NCBI GenBank assembly: GCA_002304925.1
Contig: DBPT01000007.1
Span: 115,550-179,549 of the forward strand
DNA length: 64,000 bases
Origin: Prolixibacteraceae bacterium UBA1413
GTDB lineage: Bacteria > Bacteroidota > Bacteroidia > Bacteroidales > Prolixibacteraceae
Direction: 5' to 3'
Below the pieces are notes generated by a model. It was not told the origin of the DNA, did not search any database, and worked only from the letters and a program-made list of their open reading frames with translations. A program made the translations under genes and the position numbers. Position 1 is the stretch's first letter; each line of letters opens with the position of its first letter. Of the stretch, positions 45,988 through 55,191 are shown one piece after another.

Positions 45988-46740
45988 ATGTTTCTGATAA
46001 ATAATACGGGATTGAAACTTTTTCTCTTCACCTTCATTTGCGCCCTGGCCATGAATGGAGAAGGGAGAAATCGTGAAATACTTGTCTTTGATCTTAAATT
46101 GGGTTTTGTGAAGGGAGGAGAGGCGATCTTGACAATCAGGGATACCTCCTTCAACGGGAAAAAAGCTGTGGACTACCATCTGAAAGGATATACGACAGGG
46201 ATTACCGACAAAATCTTCAAGGTAGATGATATATATGAAAGCACGGTTGATGCCAAATCTTACCTTCCTTACCGGTCGGTAAGAAATATTAAGGAAAGGA
46301 AATACCGCTATTACAACGAAGTTTTCCATTACCACGACAAGGATTCCATATTCAGTGAAAAGACCGGCTGGGCAAAGGTTCCGGACAATCTGACTGATAT
46401 TTTGACTGTCTTTTTCTATTTTGCAAAGAATAACATGATTGATGACATCGGTAAGGGTAAAACCGTCGTATTACCCACCCTCAACGGTCATGAAGTCCAG
46501 AACATCAAAATCAGGTTCAATGGTTATGAGATGTTAGAGACTCCGATGGGGCCCCTGGAGTCGATGGTTTTGTCACCGGTCGTGGATAAGGGAAAAGTCC
46601 TGAAAAGATCTGACGGCCTTAAGTTTTATATTTCAAAGGATAGCCATATTCCTGTTCAGCTTGATTTTGAAACCAAGGCCGGAACCTTGCGTGCAATACT
46701 CGTCAGCTATCGGATCAACGGGAAGGAACAGTTCAAATAA
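45988..46740 (+). CDS. DUF3108 secreted protein
   Basis: A 250-residue protein with an N-terminal signal (MFLINNTGLKLFLFTFICAL) and one beta-rich domain. The pattern LVFDLKLGFVKGGEAILTI, then YHLKGYTTGITDKIFKVDDIYES, ERKYRYYNEVFHY and the late SKDSHIPVQLDFETKAGTLRA is typical of DUF3108, a periplasmic beta-barrel-like family of unknown role. It begins 1 nt after tsaB, a frequent arrangement in the phylum, and is followed by a hairpin. Confidence 0.85.
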   Translation: MFLINNTGLKLFLFTFICALAMNGEGRNREILVFDLKLGFVKGGEAILTIRDTSFNGKKAVDYHLKGYTTGITDKIFKVDDIYESTVDAKSYLPYRSVRNIKERKYRYYNEVFHYHDKDSIFSEKTGWAKVPDNLTDILTVFFYFAKNNMIDDIGKGKTVVLPTLNGHEVQNIKIRFNGYEMLETPMGPLESMVLSPVVDKGKVLKRSDGLKFYISKDSHIPVQLDFETKAGTLRAILVSYRINGKEQFK

Positions 46741-46749
46741 TTGTGATGG

Positions 46750-46764
46750 GGCGATAGAATCGCC
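46750..46764 (+). terminator. Short GC hairpin after the DUF3108 gene
   Basis: GGCGAT (46750-46755) pairs with ATCGCC (46759-46764) around a 3-nt loop, followed by GGTTTATTTC. Located 9 nt after the stop codon, it probably ends the tsaB-DUF3108 transcript. Confidence 0.5.
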
Positions 46765-46816
46765 GGTTTATTTCAATCAGTTATTGCCTGCCTGCCTGAT
46801 TTTCGGGAGATTTCCC

Positions 46817-46824
46817 TATTTTTG
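46817..46824 (+). promoter_or_regulatory. Candidate -7 box (TATTTTTG) for efp
   Basis: Fits TAnnTTTG and lies 18 nt before the efp ATG, implying a very short leader. The -33 region has only a weak TTTTC. Confidence 0.45.
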
Positions 46825-46842
46825 CCGTAAAATTTTAGATTT

Positions 46843-47412
46843 ATGGCAACTACAGCAGATTTCAGAAATGGCCTTTGTTTGGAATGGAACGATCAATTGT
46901 GGATGATTGTCCAGTTTCTTCATGTCAAGCCAGGTAAGGGTCCGGCATTTGTCAGGACAAAGCTGAAAAACCTGAGAACAGGAAGGGTAATAGAAAATAC
47001 ATTTACCTCAGGAGTAAAGATAGATGTGGTCAGGATCGAGAGAAGGCCCTACCAGTTTCTTTACAAAGATGATATGGGATGCAACTTCATGCATCTGGAA
47101 ACTTTTGATCAGATCAGTATCAATCCCGACCTCATTGAGAACAACGATCTGATGAAAGAGGGTCAGATTATTGAGATTCAATTTCATGCTGACACGGAGT
47201 CACCTCTGACGGCTGAGTTGCCGCCTTTTGTAGAACTGGCGGTGACGTACACGGTTCCCGGGGATAAAGGGAATACGGCAAGCACTACCGCTTTGAAGCC
47301 TGCTACGGTAGAAACCGGTGCGGAGATCATGGTTCCGCTTTTTATCAATGAAGGGGAGGTTATCAAGGTGGATACGCGCGACAGGAGCTATAGCGAGCGT
47401 GTAAAACAGTAA
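46843..47412 (+). CDS. efp: Translation elongation factor P
   Basis: Helps the ribosome through polyproline stretches. The 189-residue protein has three beta-barrel domains: KOW-like N-terminal with LEWNDQLWMIVQFLHVKPG, the middle domain (RPYQFLYKDDMGCNFMHLETFDQ) and the OB-type C-terminal domain ending VDTRDRSYSERVKQ. The loop tip that contacts the P-site tRNA is PGKG with Lys32, the equivalent of E. coli Lys34. No epmA/epmB or arginine-rhamnosyl system is visible in the window. Single-gene transcription unit with its own promoter. Confidence 0.97.
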   Translation: MATTADFRNGLCLEWNDQLWMIVQFLHVKPGKGPAFVRTKLKNLRTGRVIENTFTSGVKIDVVRIERRPYQFLYKDDMGCNFMHLETFDQISINPDLIENNDLMKEGQIIEIQFHADTESPLTAELPPFVELAVTYTVPGDKGNTASTTALKPATVETGAEIMVPLFINEGEVIKVDTRDRSYSERVKQ

Positions 47413-47457
47413 ACAGGATTTCTGCAGATTTTCTTTCAGGTGGTTCCGAAGCAAGGA

Positions 47458-48945
47458 TTAATTCCGGATTGCTTCTTCATTGTGGTCTGACTTGAACGGT
47501 TCGCTTTTCTTGAGGTTTTCCCTTGAAAAGAGGTCTAGTGCAACGATCATTGCCGTAAAACCCCAGAAAGGCACGGAAGCCTTATCGGTATCGAGGAAAT
47601 TGTTCATTAATCCATGTCCGTAATAAGTAATCAGCCCGATGATTGCTCCTACGAGCCAGGCTTTGTGCTGCGGGTCCTTCAGCCTTTTGTAAGTTTTAAA
47701 GGCGGTGTACATGACGGTAATCACGAGCAGGAGCATGGAGATCATCCCAAACAAGCCGCTTTCGGCAAGCGGGCCCAGGTATTCACTGTGCGCATTTCCG
47801 GCGTCTCCCGCATTGGTGCTTATGATGGTCCTGTCCCTGGTAAGCTGGTAGGGTGCGTATTTAAACATGTAAGTGCCCGGTCCGAATCCGAAAACCGGAC
47901 GGTCACGGAACATCCTGATTGCGCAATGCCATCTGTTGATCCGTTCCAGGTTGGAAGCATCCGATGTAATGTTGGAGATGGAGGAGAAATGTTCTATCAG
48001 ATCTGAGGAGGATTCTTCGTCGTTCCGTTCCAGGTAAGCCAGGATCTGTCGCTGAAAGACAAGTACCAGGGCCAGGATCGACAGGGTGGTAATCACCAGG
48101 GTTCTGAATCTGATCTGCAGGCGGATCATCACCCAAACAAAAATGGCCACGGAAAGGCTCAGCCAGGCTGCCCTGGTATAAGAAAGGATAAAAGCAATGA
48201 TCAACACCGCCAGAACCCCCCGGGCTGTCCACTTTGCAAAAGGCTGGGAAAATCTGTTAAAGGAAAAAACGGCAAGAAACGGGATGAACATTGCCAGTGC
48301 TGCCCCATAAGAGGTATGGTCTTTGTAAAAAGGATTCATCACAAAGTGGGCCGCTTGCTGGTCTGTCAACCCGTATCCCATGTGCCGTGAAATGGTGTAC
48401 GCAATCACAACCAGCAGTGAAATGGTGTACAACCATACAAATTTGGGAATGTTGGACTTGTTCTCAAACAGTTGAACCCCCAGGATGTAAAATCCCACGA
48501 TAAACCATATTTTGACCATCAGGAATTTCAGAGATACCACCGGCATAGTGCTGGTCAGACTGGTAACCAGGATCCAAAAAAGATAAATCAATATGGTGAT
48601 GGTGACCCGATGTCTCATCAAGGCTGGATGAATGCGCCTTTCTGACACTATTTTCAGGAAAAAGAGCAGGAGTACTCCGACGAGTAATGGTTCGGTAGGA
48701 ATAAACATGTCGAAGGTCAACCATGGCATCAGCATGCTCAGCGGTATTGACAAGGGGGTCAGCAGTACAACCAGCCATAGTATCCGGTCGGCCGCGAAAA
48801 TGGCAAGCAAGAGAATGGCAAGGACAACCGGAAGCAGCATCGCCATGAAGGAATCCTTCTTTACGATAACCCAAATATTCAGCAGAATAAACGAGAGGGA
48901 AATGGCATAAAAGGCGGTTAACCGTATGGCCGGATTCCTGATCAT
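47458..48945 (-). CDS. O-antigen ligase/polymerase (Wzy/WaaL-like)
   Basis: A 495-residue membrane protein with about twelve hydrophobic segments. The large periplasmic loop in the C-terminal half contains RPVFGFGPGTYMFKYAPYQL and GNAHSEYLGPLAESGLFG, the pattern of the Wzy_C/O-antigen ligase family, with the conserved His in the HSEYLG motif. It would polymerise or ligate surface polysaccharide repeat units. It begins 7 nt after the Wzz-like gene, so the two form an operon and likely act on one glycan. Ligase and polymerase cannot be separated by sequence here. Confidence 0.88.
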   Translation of the reverse strand: MIRNPAIRLTAFYAISLSFILLNIWVIVKKDSFMAMLLPVVLAILLLAIFAADRILWLVVLLTPLSIPLSMLMPWLTFDMFIPTEPLLVGVLLLFFLKIVSERRIHPALMRHRVTITILIYLFWILVTSLTSTMPVVSLKFLMVKIWFIVGFYILGVQLFENKSNIPKFVWLYTISLLVVIAYTISRHMGYGLTDQQAAHFVMNPFYKDHTSYGAALAMFIPFLAVFSFNRFSQPFAKWTARGVLAVLIIAFILSYTRAAWLSLSVAIFVWVMIRLQIRFRTLVITTLSILALVLVFQRQILAYLERNDEESSSDLIEHFSSISNITSDASNLERINRWHCAIRMFRDRPVFGFGPGTYMFKYAPYQLTRDRTIISTNAGDAGNAHSEYLGPLAESGLFGMISMLLLVITVMYTAFKTYKRLKDPQHKAWLVGAIIGLITYYGHGLMNNFLDTDKASVPFWGFTAMIVALDLFSRENLKKSEPFKSDHNEEAIRN

Positions 48946-48952
48946 TCAGCAA

Positions 48953-49900
48953 CTATTTTTTCTTGTAATCAAGGATGAGCAACACCAGCAAAGCGAGAAA
49001 CAGGGAAGATATCAGCGTGAATGCCACAATAACCCATCTCACAGGATAGGACTTATCATCAGCAACCAATGGCTTTTCAACAACCATTGCATAGGTTATT
49101 CTTTTTTCAGCCTCGCTAATGGCTTTGTCATATTCAACTTTTAATTCATTGATGGAAACAACCAAACTTTCAAACCGGCGTTCCATAATGTGGACATCGG
49201 CGCCGTTTTCCAACAGGTTGTTATATATTCTTTTTATTTCTTTCTCGTTTTGCATGCTGCTGCTTCCCTCAACCATTGACCTCATGTATCCCCGTGTAAC
49301 CTCAGGGGTTTGCAGAACGACGTCGTAGAGTCTGGAAGTGTCCCGGAAGTTAACGAGCAAATGCCTTAAAGAATCTTGCTCGGTGGTTTGCCTGGCGATG
49401 TTATCTTTAATAACCTTTGCCAATTCCCAGTTTTTTTCCGAATGCATCTCCTGGACTTTTTGGTTGTAAAAATGAATCAGGGAATCACACATCAAAGCAG
49501 CCCTTTCAGGCTTTTTATCGAGGATTGTGATCTGAACCGTTTCGAAATCGGTTTTCCGGGTGGAGACATGTTTATCATAGATGGCCAGCATATAGGTGAG
49601 GTATTTGGGATCATCCTTGCTGATTTTGTAAACTTTATCGAGTTCGAAAGCATCAAACATTTTCAGTTTAATGTCGGTCGAGTTTATGATTTCAAGCATT
49701 TGCTCAGTATAAGATTCCTCGCTCATAACTCCCAGGTTGGTAGGGTATGCTTTGGTAGATGATTTGTATTTTGGGGTAATGAACATCGGGGAAGAAAAGA
49801 AGGCGGAGAGGATAACGGCGATGATACCCACAATGACGAAATGAAAACGGTGTTTCCAGATAACTTCCAGTAGGCGCTGGTTGTCAAAAAAATCATTCAT
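48953..49900 (-). CDS. Wzz-like polysaccharide chain-length regulator
   Basis: A 315-residue inner membrane protein with two membrane helices, near residues 17-37 and 292-311, flanking a long periplasmic coiled-coil region. The N-terminal WKHRFHFVIVGIIAVILSAFF and PMFITPKYKSSTKAYPTNLG fit the Wzz/PCP family, although the usual Pro-rich TM2 motif is weak. There is no C-terminal kinase domain. It precedes the polymerase/ligase gene by 7 nt. It would set chain length of O-antigen or exopolysaccharide. Confidence 0.85.
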   Translation of the reverse strand: MNDFFDNQRLLEVIWKHRFHFVIVGIIAVILSAFFSSPMFITPKYKSSTKAYPTNLGVMSEESYTEQMLEIINSTDIKLKMFDAFELDKVYKISKDDPKYLTYMLAIYDKHVSTRKTDFETVQITILDKKPERAALMCDSLIHFYNQKVQEMHSEKNWELAKVIKDNIARQTTEQDSLRHLLVNFRDTSRLYDVVLQTPEVTRGYMRSMVEGSSSMQNEKEIKRIYNNLLENGADVHIMERRFESLVVSINELKVEYDKAISEAEKRITYAMVVEKPLVADDKSYPVRWVIVAFTLISSLFLALLVLLILDYKKK

Positions 49901-49930
49901 AAATGCAGTTTAAATATGGTTGTTGTTCAA

Positions 49931-49938
49931 CAAACGTA
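49931..49938 (-). promoter_or_regulatory. Candidate -7 box (TACGTTTG) for the wzz-wzy operon
   Basis: Minus-strand match to TAnnTTTG, 30 nt before the Wzz start, in the gap after tyrS. No clean -33 element. Confidence 0.4.
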
Positions 49939-49981
49939 TGCTTCAGTACTTTAGTATTATTTTCGGCTGAATAAAGGCGGA

Positions 49982-51274
49982 TTAACGTACAACAATAAGG
50001 GTATAGTTTTTTTTGCCTTTCTGAGCCAGCAGATACTTGCCGGCAATCAGCCGGGAAGTGTCAACCGACTGGTCAGGGGATGTGACTTTTTCCTTATTCA
50101 GGCTCAAGCCGTTTGCCTGGATAGTTCGTCGGGCTTCTCCCTTTGAAGGGAAGACGGATGTTTTTTCGGCCAACAGTTCAACAATACCGATTCCCTGAGA
50201 AAGTTCAGAGAGTGATATTTCAAACCGGGGAACTCCTTCGAATAGGGTCAGAAGGGTTTTTTCATTCATCCTGCGAAGTTGTTCTGCCGTACCCTGGCCG
50301 AACAATATCATCGAGGCTTCCACTGCCATTTCGTAATTCTGCCGGCCGTGTACCATTACGGTTATCTCTTCGGCCAGTTTTTTCTGGAGTTGTCTCAAAT
50401 GTGGAGTTTCCCGGTGCAAGGCTGTCAACATGTTGATTTCCTCCTTTGAAAGGAGGGTGAATATTTTGATATATTTTTCAGCGTCCTCGTCGGAAGTGTT
50501 GAGCCAGAACTGGTAAAACTCGTAGGGTGATGTTTTTTCGGGATCAAGCCACACATTTCCCGATTCTGTTTTTCCGAATTTGCTGCCATCGGCTTTGGTG
50601 ATGAGCGGACAAGTAAGGGCAAAGGCTTCTCCTCCGGTTATGCGGCGGATTAGTTCTGTTCCGGTGGTTATATTTCCCCATTGGTCCGATCCTCCCATCT
50701 GCAACTTGCAGTTATGGTGCTGATACAGATATAGGAAATCGTACCCTTGTACGAGTTGGTAAGTGAATTCGGTGAATGACATCCCTGAGGAGCTTTCGGC
50801 TGAGAGCCGTTTTTTTACCGAATCCTTTGAAATCATGTAATTCACGGTGATGTGTTTACCGATATCACGGATGAAATCGAGGAATGTGTAATCTTTCATC
50901 CAATCGTAATTATTCACCATTTCAGCGGCATTGGGTGTAGCTGATGTGAAATCCAGAAAGAGTGCCAGCTGTTTTTTTATGCAATTTTGGTTATGGCGCA
51001 GGGTGGTTTCGTCAAGAAGGTTGCGCTCCTGTGATTTCATGCTTGGGTCCCCGATCATCCCGGTGGCGCCTCCGATCAGTGCGATGGGCTTATGTCCGCA
51101 CCGCTGAAAATGTTTCAGCAACATCACCCCGACCAGATGGCCGATATGGAGTGAATCGGCAGTAGGATCAATACCCAAATAGGCGGAGGTCATCTCCTTT
51201 CCCAGGATCTCTTCTGTTCCCGGCATCACATCATGGATCATGCCCCTCCATGCCAGTTCTTCGACAAAATTCAT
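49982..51274 (-). CDS. tyrS: Tyrosyl-tRNA synthetase
   Basis: Charges tRNA-Tyr with tyrosine. The 430-residue class I enzyme has the HIGH motif in DSLHIGHLVGVMLL near residue 40, the tyrosine-binding QGYDFLYLYQHHNC-type segment with GGSDQWGNI, and the KMSKS-equivalent KFGKTESGNVW. A C-terminal S4-like RNA-binding domain follows (RRTIQANGLSLNKEKV). The gene is transcribed away from cvpA's stop by 89 nt with its own promoter-like box. Confidence 0.97.
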   Translation of the reverse strand: MNFVEELAWRGMIHDVMPGTEEILGKEMTSAYLGIDPTADSLHIGHLVGVMLLKHFQRCGHKPIALIGGATGMIGDPSMKSQERNLLDETTLRHNQNCIKKQLALFLDFTSATPNAAEMVNNYDWMKDYTFLDFIRDIGKHITVNYMISKDSVKKRLSAESSSGMSFTEFTYQLVQGYDFLYLYQHHNCKLQMGGSDQWGNITTGTELIRRITGGEAFALTCPLITKADGSKFGKTESGNVWLDPEKTSPYEFYQFWLNTSDEDAEKYIKIFTLLSKEEINMLTALHRETPHLRQLQKKLAEEITVMVHGRQNYEMAVEASMILFGQGTAEQLRRMNEKTLLTLFEGVPRFEISLSELSQGIGIVELLAEKTSVFPSKGEARRTIQANGLSLNKEKVTSPDQSVDTSRLIAGKYLLAQKGKKNYTLIVVR

Positions 51275-51294
51275 CTTTTACTCAAAATTTTGGG

Positions 51295-51302
51295 CAAAGA
51301 TA
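51295..51302 (-). promoter_or_regulatory. Candidate -7 box (TATCTTTG) for tyrS
   Basis: Minus-strand match to TAnnTTTG, 20 nt before the tyrS start codon and after the cvpA stop, suggesting independent transcription of tyrS. Confidence 0.45.
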
Positions 51303-51363
51303 GGAATTGTATTTAATGGTGCTTTGCAGGCAGGGGAAAATGGGGGGGTTCTGAAATAATAGG

Positions 51364-51882
51364 CTACAGGGAATCTTTCTCCTCCCGCTGTTGTCGTTCT
51401 CTCCAAAAATCCAGAAAGGGGAAAATGGATGGGGCAAAATTCCTGACCGGCTCAAATAATCGTGAATTGGCTTTGGTCTCACGGGAAATGATGTGCACAT
51501 CTTTATCGACCTTGTTGAAAATGATCAGCAGAATGCTCAGGATCAGGGCTCCTTTTATTACACCGAATGCGAGTCCGGCCAGCCTGTTCAGAAAGCCCAG
51601 GGAGACGGCTTTCACCAGCTTGTTGATATAGGATCCCACGATGTTCACCAAAACCACGACAAGGAGAAACGTGATCAGAAACGCCACAAGTGATATATTC
51701 CGGAACTTCCAGCTGAATTGGTCGACTAAAAACTGGGCCACCGAATCTGAGAAATGAATGGCGACCCATACCCCCAGTATGAGGGCGACCAACCCGGCCA
51801 GCTCTTCCACAAATCCTTTTACAAAACCGTTGATGGCTGCCAGGAACAGTAAGATGATCAGAATTATATCCAGATAATTCAT
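51364..51882 (-). CDS. CvpA family membrane protein
   Basis: A 172-residue inner membrane protein with four hydrophobic helices; the ATG at 51882 (MNYLDIILIILLFL) is preferred over one eight codons upstream. The opening segment AAINGFVKGFVEELAGLVALILG and the later LGFLNRLAGLAFGVIKGALI are the two CvpA signatures. E. coli CvpA is needed for colicin V production and bile tolerance; the role here is unknown. It is transcribed towards tyrS and divergently from the acyl-adenylating GH3 gene. Confidence 0.88.
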   Translation of the reverse strand: MNYLDIILIILLFLAAINGFVKGFVEELAGLVALILGVWVAIHFSDSVAQFLVDQFSWKFRNISLVAFLITFLLVVVLVNIVGSYINKLVKAVSLGFLNRLAGLAFGVIKGALILSILLIIFNKVDKDVHIISRETKANSRLFEPVRNFAPSIFPFLDFWRERQQREEKDSL

Positions 51883-51958
51883 AAAACCGTGTTTTTGATA
51901 TTTCATTGATAAAATTATGAAAAATCTCCATGGGGGGGTCGTTCGCGTAAAATATTCC

Positions 51959-51966
51959 TAAATTTG
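51959..51966 (+). promoter_or_regulatory. Candidate -7 box (TAAATTTG)
   Basis: Fits TAnnTTTG and lies 19 nt before the ATG of the acyl-adenylating GH3-family gene, in the short divergent gap with cvpA. Confidence 0.4.
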
Positions 51967-51985
51967 ATTCCGAAAATGATGTAAT

Positions 51986-53503
51986 ATGCCTATTCTGACT
52001 TCTTTGATTAACTGGCTGAACTATAAAAGGATTCATCAAATCGATTTGTACAGCAGGTATCCGTATGATATTCAGAAGGAGGTTTTTTTTGATCTGATTA
52101 CCAAAGCCAGGGATACGGAATTCGGAATGCTTTACCGGTTCGAAACCATTTCATCGGTCAAAGAGTTCCAGGAAAGGGTTCCTTTGCAGACGTATGATGA
52201 CATTAAGCCCTGGGTGGAAAAGCTTCGGCAGGGAGAGAAGAACATCCTCTGGCCCGGGGAAACCCGTTGGTTTGCAAAGTCGTCGGGAACAACTAGCGAC
52301 AAGAGCAAATTCATCCCTGTCACAAAGGAATCGTTGGAGGATTGTCATTTCCGGGGAGGGAAAGATGTGCTGGCCCTTTATATGCGGAACTATCCGGAAT
52401 CGAGGCTTTTCAAGGGGAAGTCCCTGACGTTGGGCGGAAGCCACAGCATCAACAACATCAGCAATAACTCCTACTACGGGGATCTTTCAGCCATTCTTAT
52501 CGAAAATATCCCTTTCTGGACCCAGTTTGTCAGGATTCCTCCCGCGGAGATTGCCCTGATCGAGGAATTTGAGGAAAAAGTTGAAAAGATCATTGAATCG
52601 TCGCTTGGAGAAAATGTAACCTCATTCGCGGGGGTCCCTTCCTGGTACTTGGTCATGTTAAAACGGATCCTGGAGAGAACGGGACAGAAAAATATTCTGG
52701 AGGTATGGCCCAACCTTGAATTATTTATTCACGGCGGAGTTAATTTTGATCCATACCGGGAACAATTCCGGAGAGTGATTCCTTCGGATGAGATGCATTA
52801 TATGGAGGCTTACAATGCTTCGGAAGGTTTTTTTGCGATCCAGGACAATCCCAGCCGGCGCGACATGTTGCTGATGCTTGACCTGGGCGTCTTTTACGAA
52901 TTCATTCCCATGAAGGAATGGGGTTCTGAAAATCCTTCCGTATTGACGCTTAGGGAAGTGGAAGCGGATGAAAATTATGCTATGGTGATCAGTACCAACG
53001 GGGGATTGTGGCGGTATATCATCGGGGATACCGTTAAGTTTACGTCTGCGCTGCCTTATAAGATCAAGATTACGGGGAGGACCAAACACTTCATCAATGC
53101 TTTTGGGGAAGAGCTGATCATTGACAATGCGGAACAGGCGCTTAAGGTGGCCTGCGAAAGGGGGAATGCCGTGATATCGGAATATACGGCAGGTCCCATT
53201 TTCATGGGAGAAGGTCAGAAAGGGGCGCACCAGTGGATCATTGAATTTGAAAAGGAGCCCGAAAATCCCGAACATTTCATGTCTGTTCTCGACAACGCCC
53301 TGAAAACGCTGAACTCCGACTATGAAGCCAAACGTCATAAAAACCTGACCCTGGAGATGCCCCACCTGGTGGTTGCTCCACGCGGCACTTTTTTTGCGTG
53401 GATGAAAAGCCGGGGGAAAGTGGGGGGCCAGAATAAAATTCCCCGCCTGTCAAACGACAGGCAATATATTGACGAACTCCTGCGCTTGACAGAAAGGAAA
53501 TAG
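51986..53503 (+). CDS. GH3 auxin-responsive-promoter family acyl-adenylating protein
   Basis: A 505-residue ANL-superfamily enzyme, unrelated to glycoside hydrolase family 3 despite the shared name. The adenylate-forming motif FAKSSGTTSDKSKFIP is near residue 100, HYMEAYNASEGFFAIQD provides the second motif, and YIIGDTVKFTS with KITGRTKHFIN the third. Plant members conjugate amino acids to acyl hormones; the many Bacteroidota members have unknown substrates. No signal peptide. It is followed 32 nt later by a deoxynucleoside kinase gene whose promoter lies at the end of this gene. Confidence 0.88.
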   Translation: MPILTSLINWLNYKRIHQIDLYSRYPYDIQKEVFFDLITKARDTEFGMLYRFETISSVKEFQERVPLQTYDDIKPWVEKLRQGEKNILWPGETRWFAKSSGTTSDKSKFIPVTKESLEDCHFRGGKDVLALYMRNYPESRLFKGKSLTLGGSHSINNISNNSYYGDLSAILIENIPFWTQFVRIPPAEIALIEEFEEKVEKIIESSLGENVTSFAGVPSWYLVMLKRILERTGQKNILEVWPNLELFIHGGVNFDPYREQFRRVIPSDEMHYMEAYNASEGFFAIQDNPSRRDMLLMLDLGVFYEFIPMKEWGSENPSVLTLREVEADENYAMVISTNGGLWRYIIGDTVKFTSALPYKIKITGRTKHFINAFGEELIIDNAEQALKVACERGNAVISEYTAGPIFMGEGQKGAHQWIIEFEKEPENPEHFMSVLDNALKTLNSDYEAKRHKNLTLEMPHLVVAPRGTFFAWMKSRGKVGGQNKIPRLSNDRQYIDELLRLTERK

Positions 53504-53515
53504 CATATATCTTTG
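53486..53515 (+). promoter_or_regulatory. Complete Bacteroidota-type promoter TTG-N19-TATCTTTG
   Basis: TTG at 53486-53488, a 19-nt spacer and TATCTTTG at 53508-53515 match the -33/-7 consensus of the phylum better than any other site seen here. It starts inside the last codons of the preceding gene and sits 20 nt before the deoxynucleoside kinase ATG. Confidence 0.6.
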
Positions 53516-53535
53516 ACATATTTAAACCTGAATCT

Positions 53536-54150
53536 ATGCATATCGCGGTAGCCGGAAATATCGGGGCAGGAAAGACCACCCTGACAGAATTGCTGTCAAA
53601 ACATTACGGATGGACCCCTAACTTCGAAGATGTGGATGACAATCCCTATCTCAACGATTTTTACAATGACATGCAACGTTGGTCTTTTAATCTGCAGATT
53701 TATTTTTTGAATTCCCGTTTCAATCAGATCCTGGATATCAGGAGGTCGGGTAAAACAGTGATCCAGGACCGCACCATCTATGAGGATGCCGAGATCTTTG
53801 CTCCGAACCTACACGCCATGGGATTGATGAGCACGCGTGATTTCAGCAATTACAAGACCTTGTTTGACCTGATGGTTGGGCTGATTCAGCCTCCCGACCT
53901 GCTGATCTACCTGAAAGCATCGATTCCCACCCTGGTGAACCAAATCCAGAAACGGGGGAGAGAATATGAGAATTCAATCCGTCTTGACTATCTCCGGCAA
54001 CTGAATGAACGGTACGAAGCCTGGATCAAGGGGTATAACCTGGGTAAATTACTGATTGTCAATGTCGATGAAACAGATTTTGCCTCCCGCAAGGAAGACC
54101 TGAGTTCTGTGATCGACAAGGTCAATGCGAACATCCACGGGCTGTTCTGA
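53536..54150 (+). CDS. Deoxynucleoside kinase
   Basis: Salvages deoxynucleosides by 5'-phosphorylation. The 204-residue P-loop kinase has GNIGAGKTTL at residues 7-16, the substrate-binding FEDVDDNPYLNDFY (Glu-centred), the catalytic-loop motif VIQDRTIYEDAEIF, and the LID-like QKRGREYENSI with paired arginines. This layout matches the dNK/dGK-dAK family; base preference cannot be told. It has its own promoter in the end of the upstream gene and converges on the PfkB kinase gene 11 nt away. Confidence 0.92.
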   Translation: MHIAVAGNIGAGKTTLTELLSKHYGWTPNFEDVDDNPYLNDFYNDMQRWSFNLQIYFLNSRFNQILDIRRSGKTVIQDRTIYEDAEIFAPNLHAMGLMSTRDFSNYKTLFDLMVGLIQPPDLLIYLKASIPTLVNQIQKRGREYENSIRLDYLRQLNERYEAWIKGYNLGKLLIVNVDETDFASRKEDLSSVIDKVNANIHGLF

Positions 54151-54161
54151 GGTTGAGGTTG

Positions 54162-55169
54162 TCAGAACTTTCTGTTCTCAATGGCTTTAACCTTAAGCAA
54201 GAGCTCTGGCCATTCTTCCTCCGGGATTTTCGCCCCCATGACTTCCACGGTTTTGGCAGCTACCAGAGAGGCTATGTCGCCGCACTGGCGGAGGGTCAAT
54301 CCCCGGCTTAATCCGTAAATGAATCCGGCTGAATAGCTGTCGCCGGCACCGGTCGTATCAATGGCATTTGCCGAAACGGGATTGATAGTCAGGATTTCGT
54401 CCCCTCCGGCGACCAGCGATCCTTTTTTCCCGGTTTTGACGATGGCAATATCGCACAGGGATGCTATTCTCTTCACCGCTTCCTCAGGTTGAAGGCCTGT
54501 ATAAGCAAAGGCTTCCTCCTCGTTGGCGAAGACGATATCAACATAATGGGTGATCAGGTGTTCCAGAAAATCACGGTTTTGTTCCACCACATTGTAACTC
54601 GACAAGTCGATGATTACTTCGAGGCCGGCTTCCTGTCCGGTGTGGAGGATGGTTTCGATCAGCCGGTGGTCCTGGACCAGGTATCCTTCAACATACAGAT
54701 AGCTGTAGGGTTTCATGATTTCAGCCGGGAACTCTTCCGGGAGTAGTTCTTCGGCGGCTCCCAGGAAGGTGGCCATGGTTCTTTCAGAATCGGGGCTGAC
54801 AAGGGCCATTACCCTTCCCGTACCTGAGGAGCTGTAATAGAGATGGGTGGCCACCCCTTTGTCGGCAAACTCCTTTTCGAAGATGGCTCCCAGGTCGTCG
54901 TCGCCGATTTTGCCGGCATAACCGCAGCAGGCGCCCAGAGAAGCCAGGTTATGGATGGTGTTGGCCGCGGAGCCGCCCGTGGTGACATTTTTCTGCCAGG
55001 GGCGGGTAGCCTGGTATATCTTCCAGGATTGGATTCCGTTGACCAGGGTCATGCTGCCGCGGGGCAAACTGAATTGGTGAAGGATTTCGTCATCGGGGAG
55101 GGCGATCATGATATCGACCAGTGCGTTACCTATGCCGAGGATGGGCGGGAAAGCGGAAGGAGACTCCAT
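54162..55169 (-). CDS. PfkB family sugar/nucleoside kinase, adenosine-kinase-like
   Basis: A 335-residue ribokinase-like protein. The N-terminal GIGNALVDIMIALPDD and TGGSAANTIHNLASLG glycine motif bind the sugar or nucleoside; DTTGAGDSYSAGFIYGLSRG near residue 260 contains the catalytic Asp and anion hole. The sequence LVSPDSERTMATFLGAA is typical of the adenosine kinase-like subgroup. Substrate could be adenosine, ribose or fructose; adenosine is the best guess. It is divergent from tRNA-Asn. Confidence 0.88.
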   Translation of the reverse strand: MESPSAFPPILGIGNALVDIMIALPDDEILHQFSLPRGSMTLVNGIQSWKIYQATRPWQKNVTTGGSAANTIHNLASLGACCGYAGKIGDDDLGAIFEKEFADKGVATHLYYSSSGTGRVMALVSPDSERTMATFLGAAEELLPEEFPAEIMKPYSYLYVEGYLVQDHRLIETILHTGQEAGLEVIIDLSSYNVVEQNRDFLEHLITHYVDIVFANEEEAFAYTGLQPEEAVKRIASLCDIAIVKTGKKGSLVAGGDEILTINPVSANAIDTTGAGDSYSAGFIYGLSRGLTLRQCGDIASLVAAKTVEVMGAKIPEEEWPELLLKVKAIENRKF

Positions 55170-55191
55170 TTGTCGTGATTTTTATTTTTTA

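Noticed and set aside
51986..53503. Reading the GH3-family name as a fourth glycoside hydrolase family 3 enzyme
   Set aside because: Motifs are those of acyl-adenylating auxin-responsive GH3 proteins; the shared abbreviation is a coincidence.
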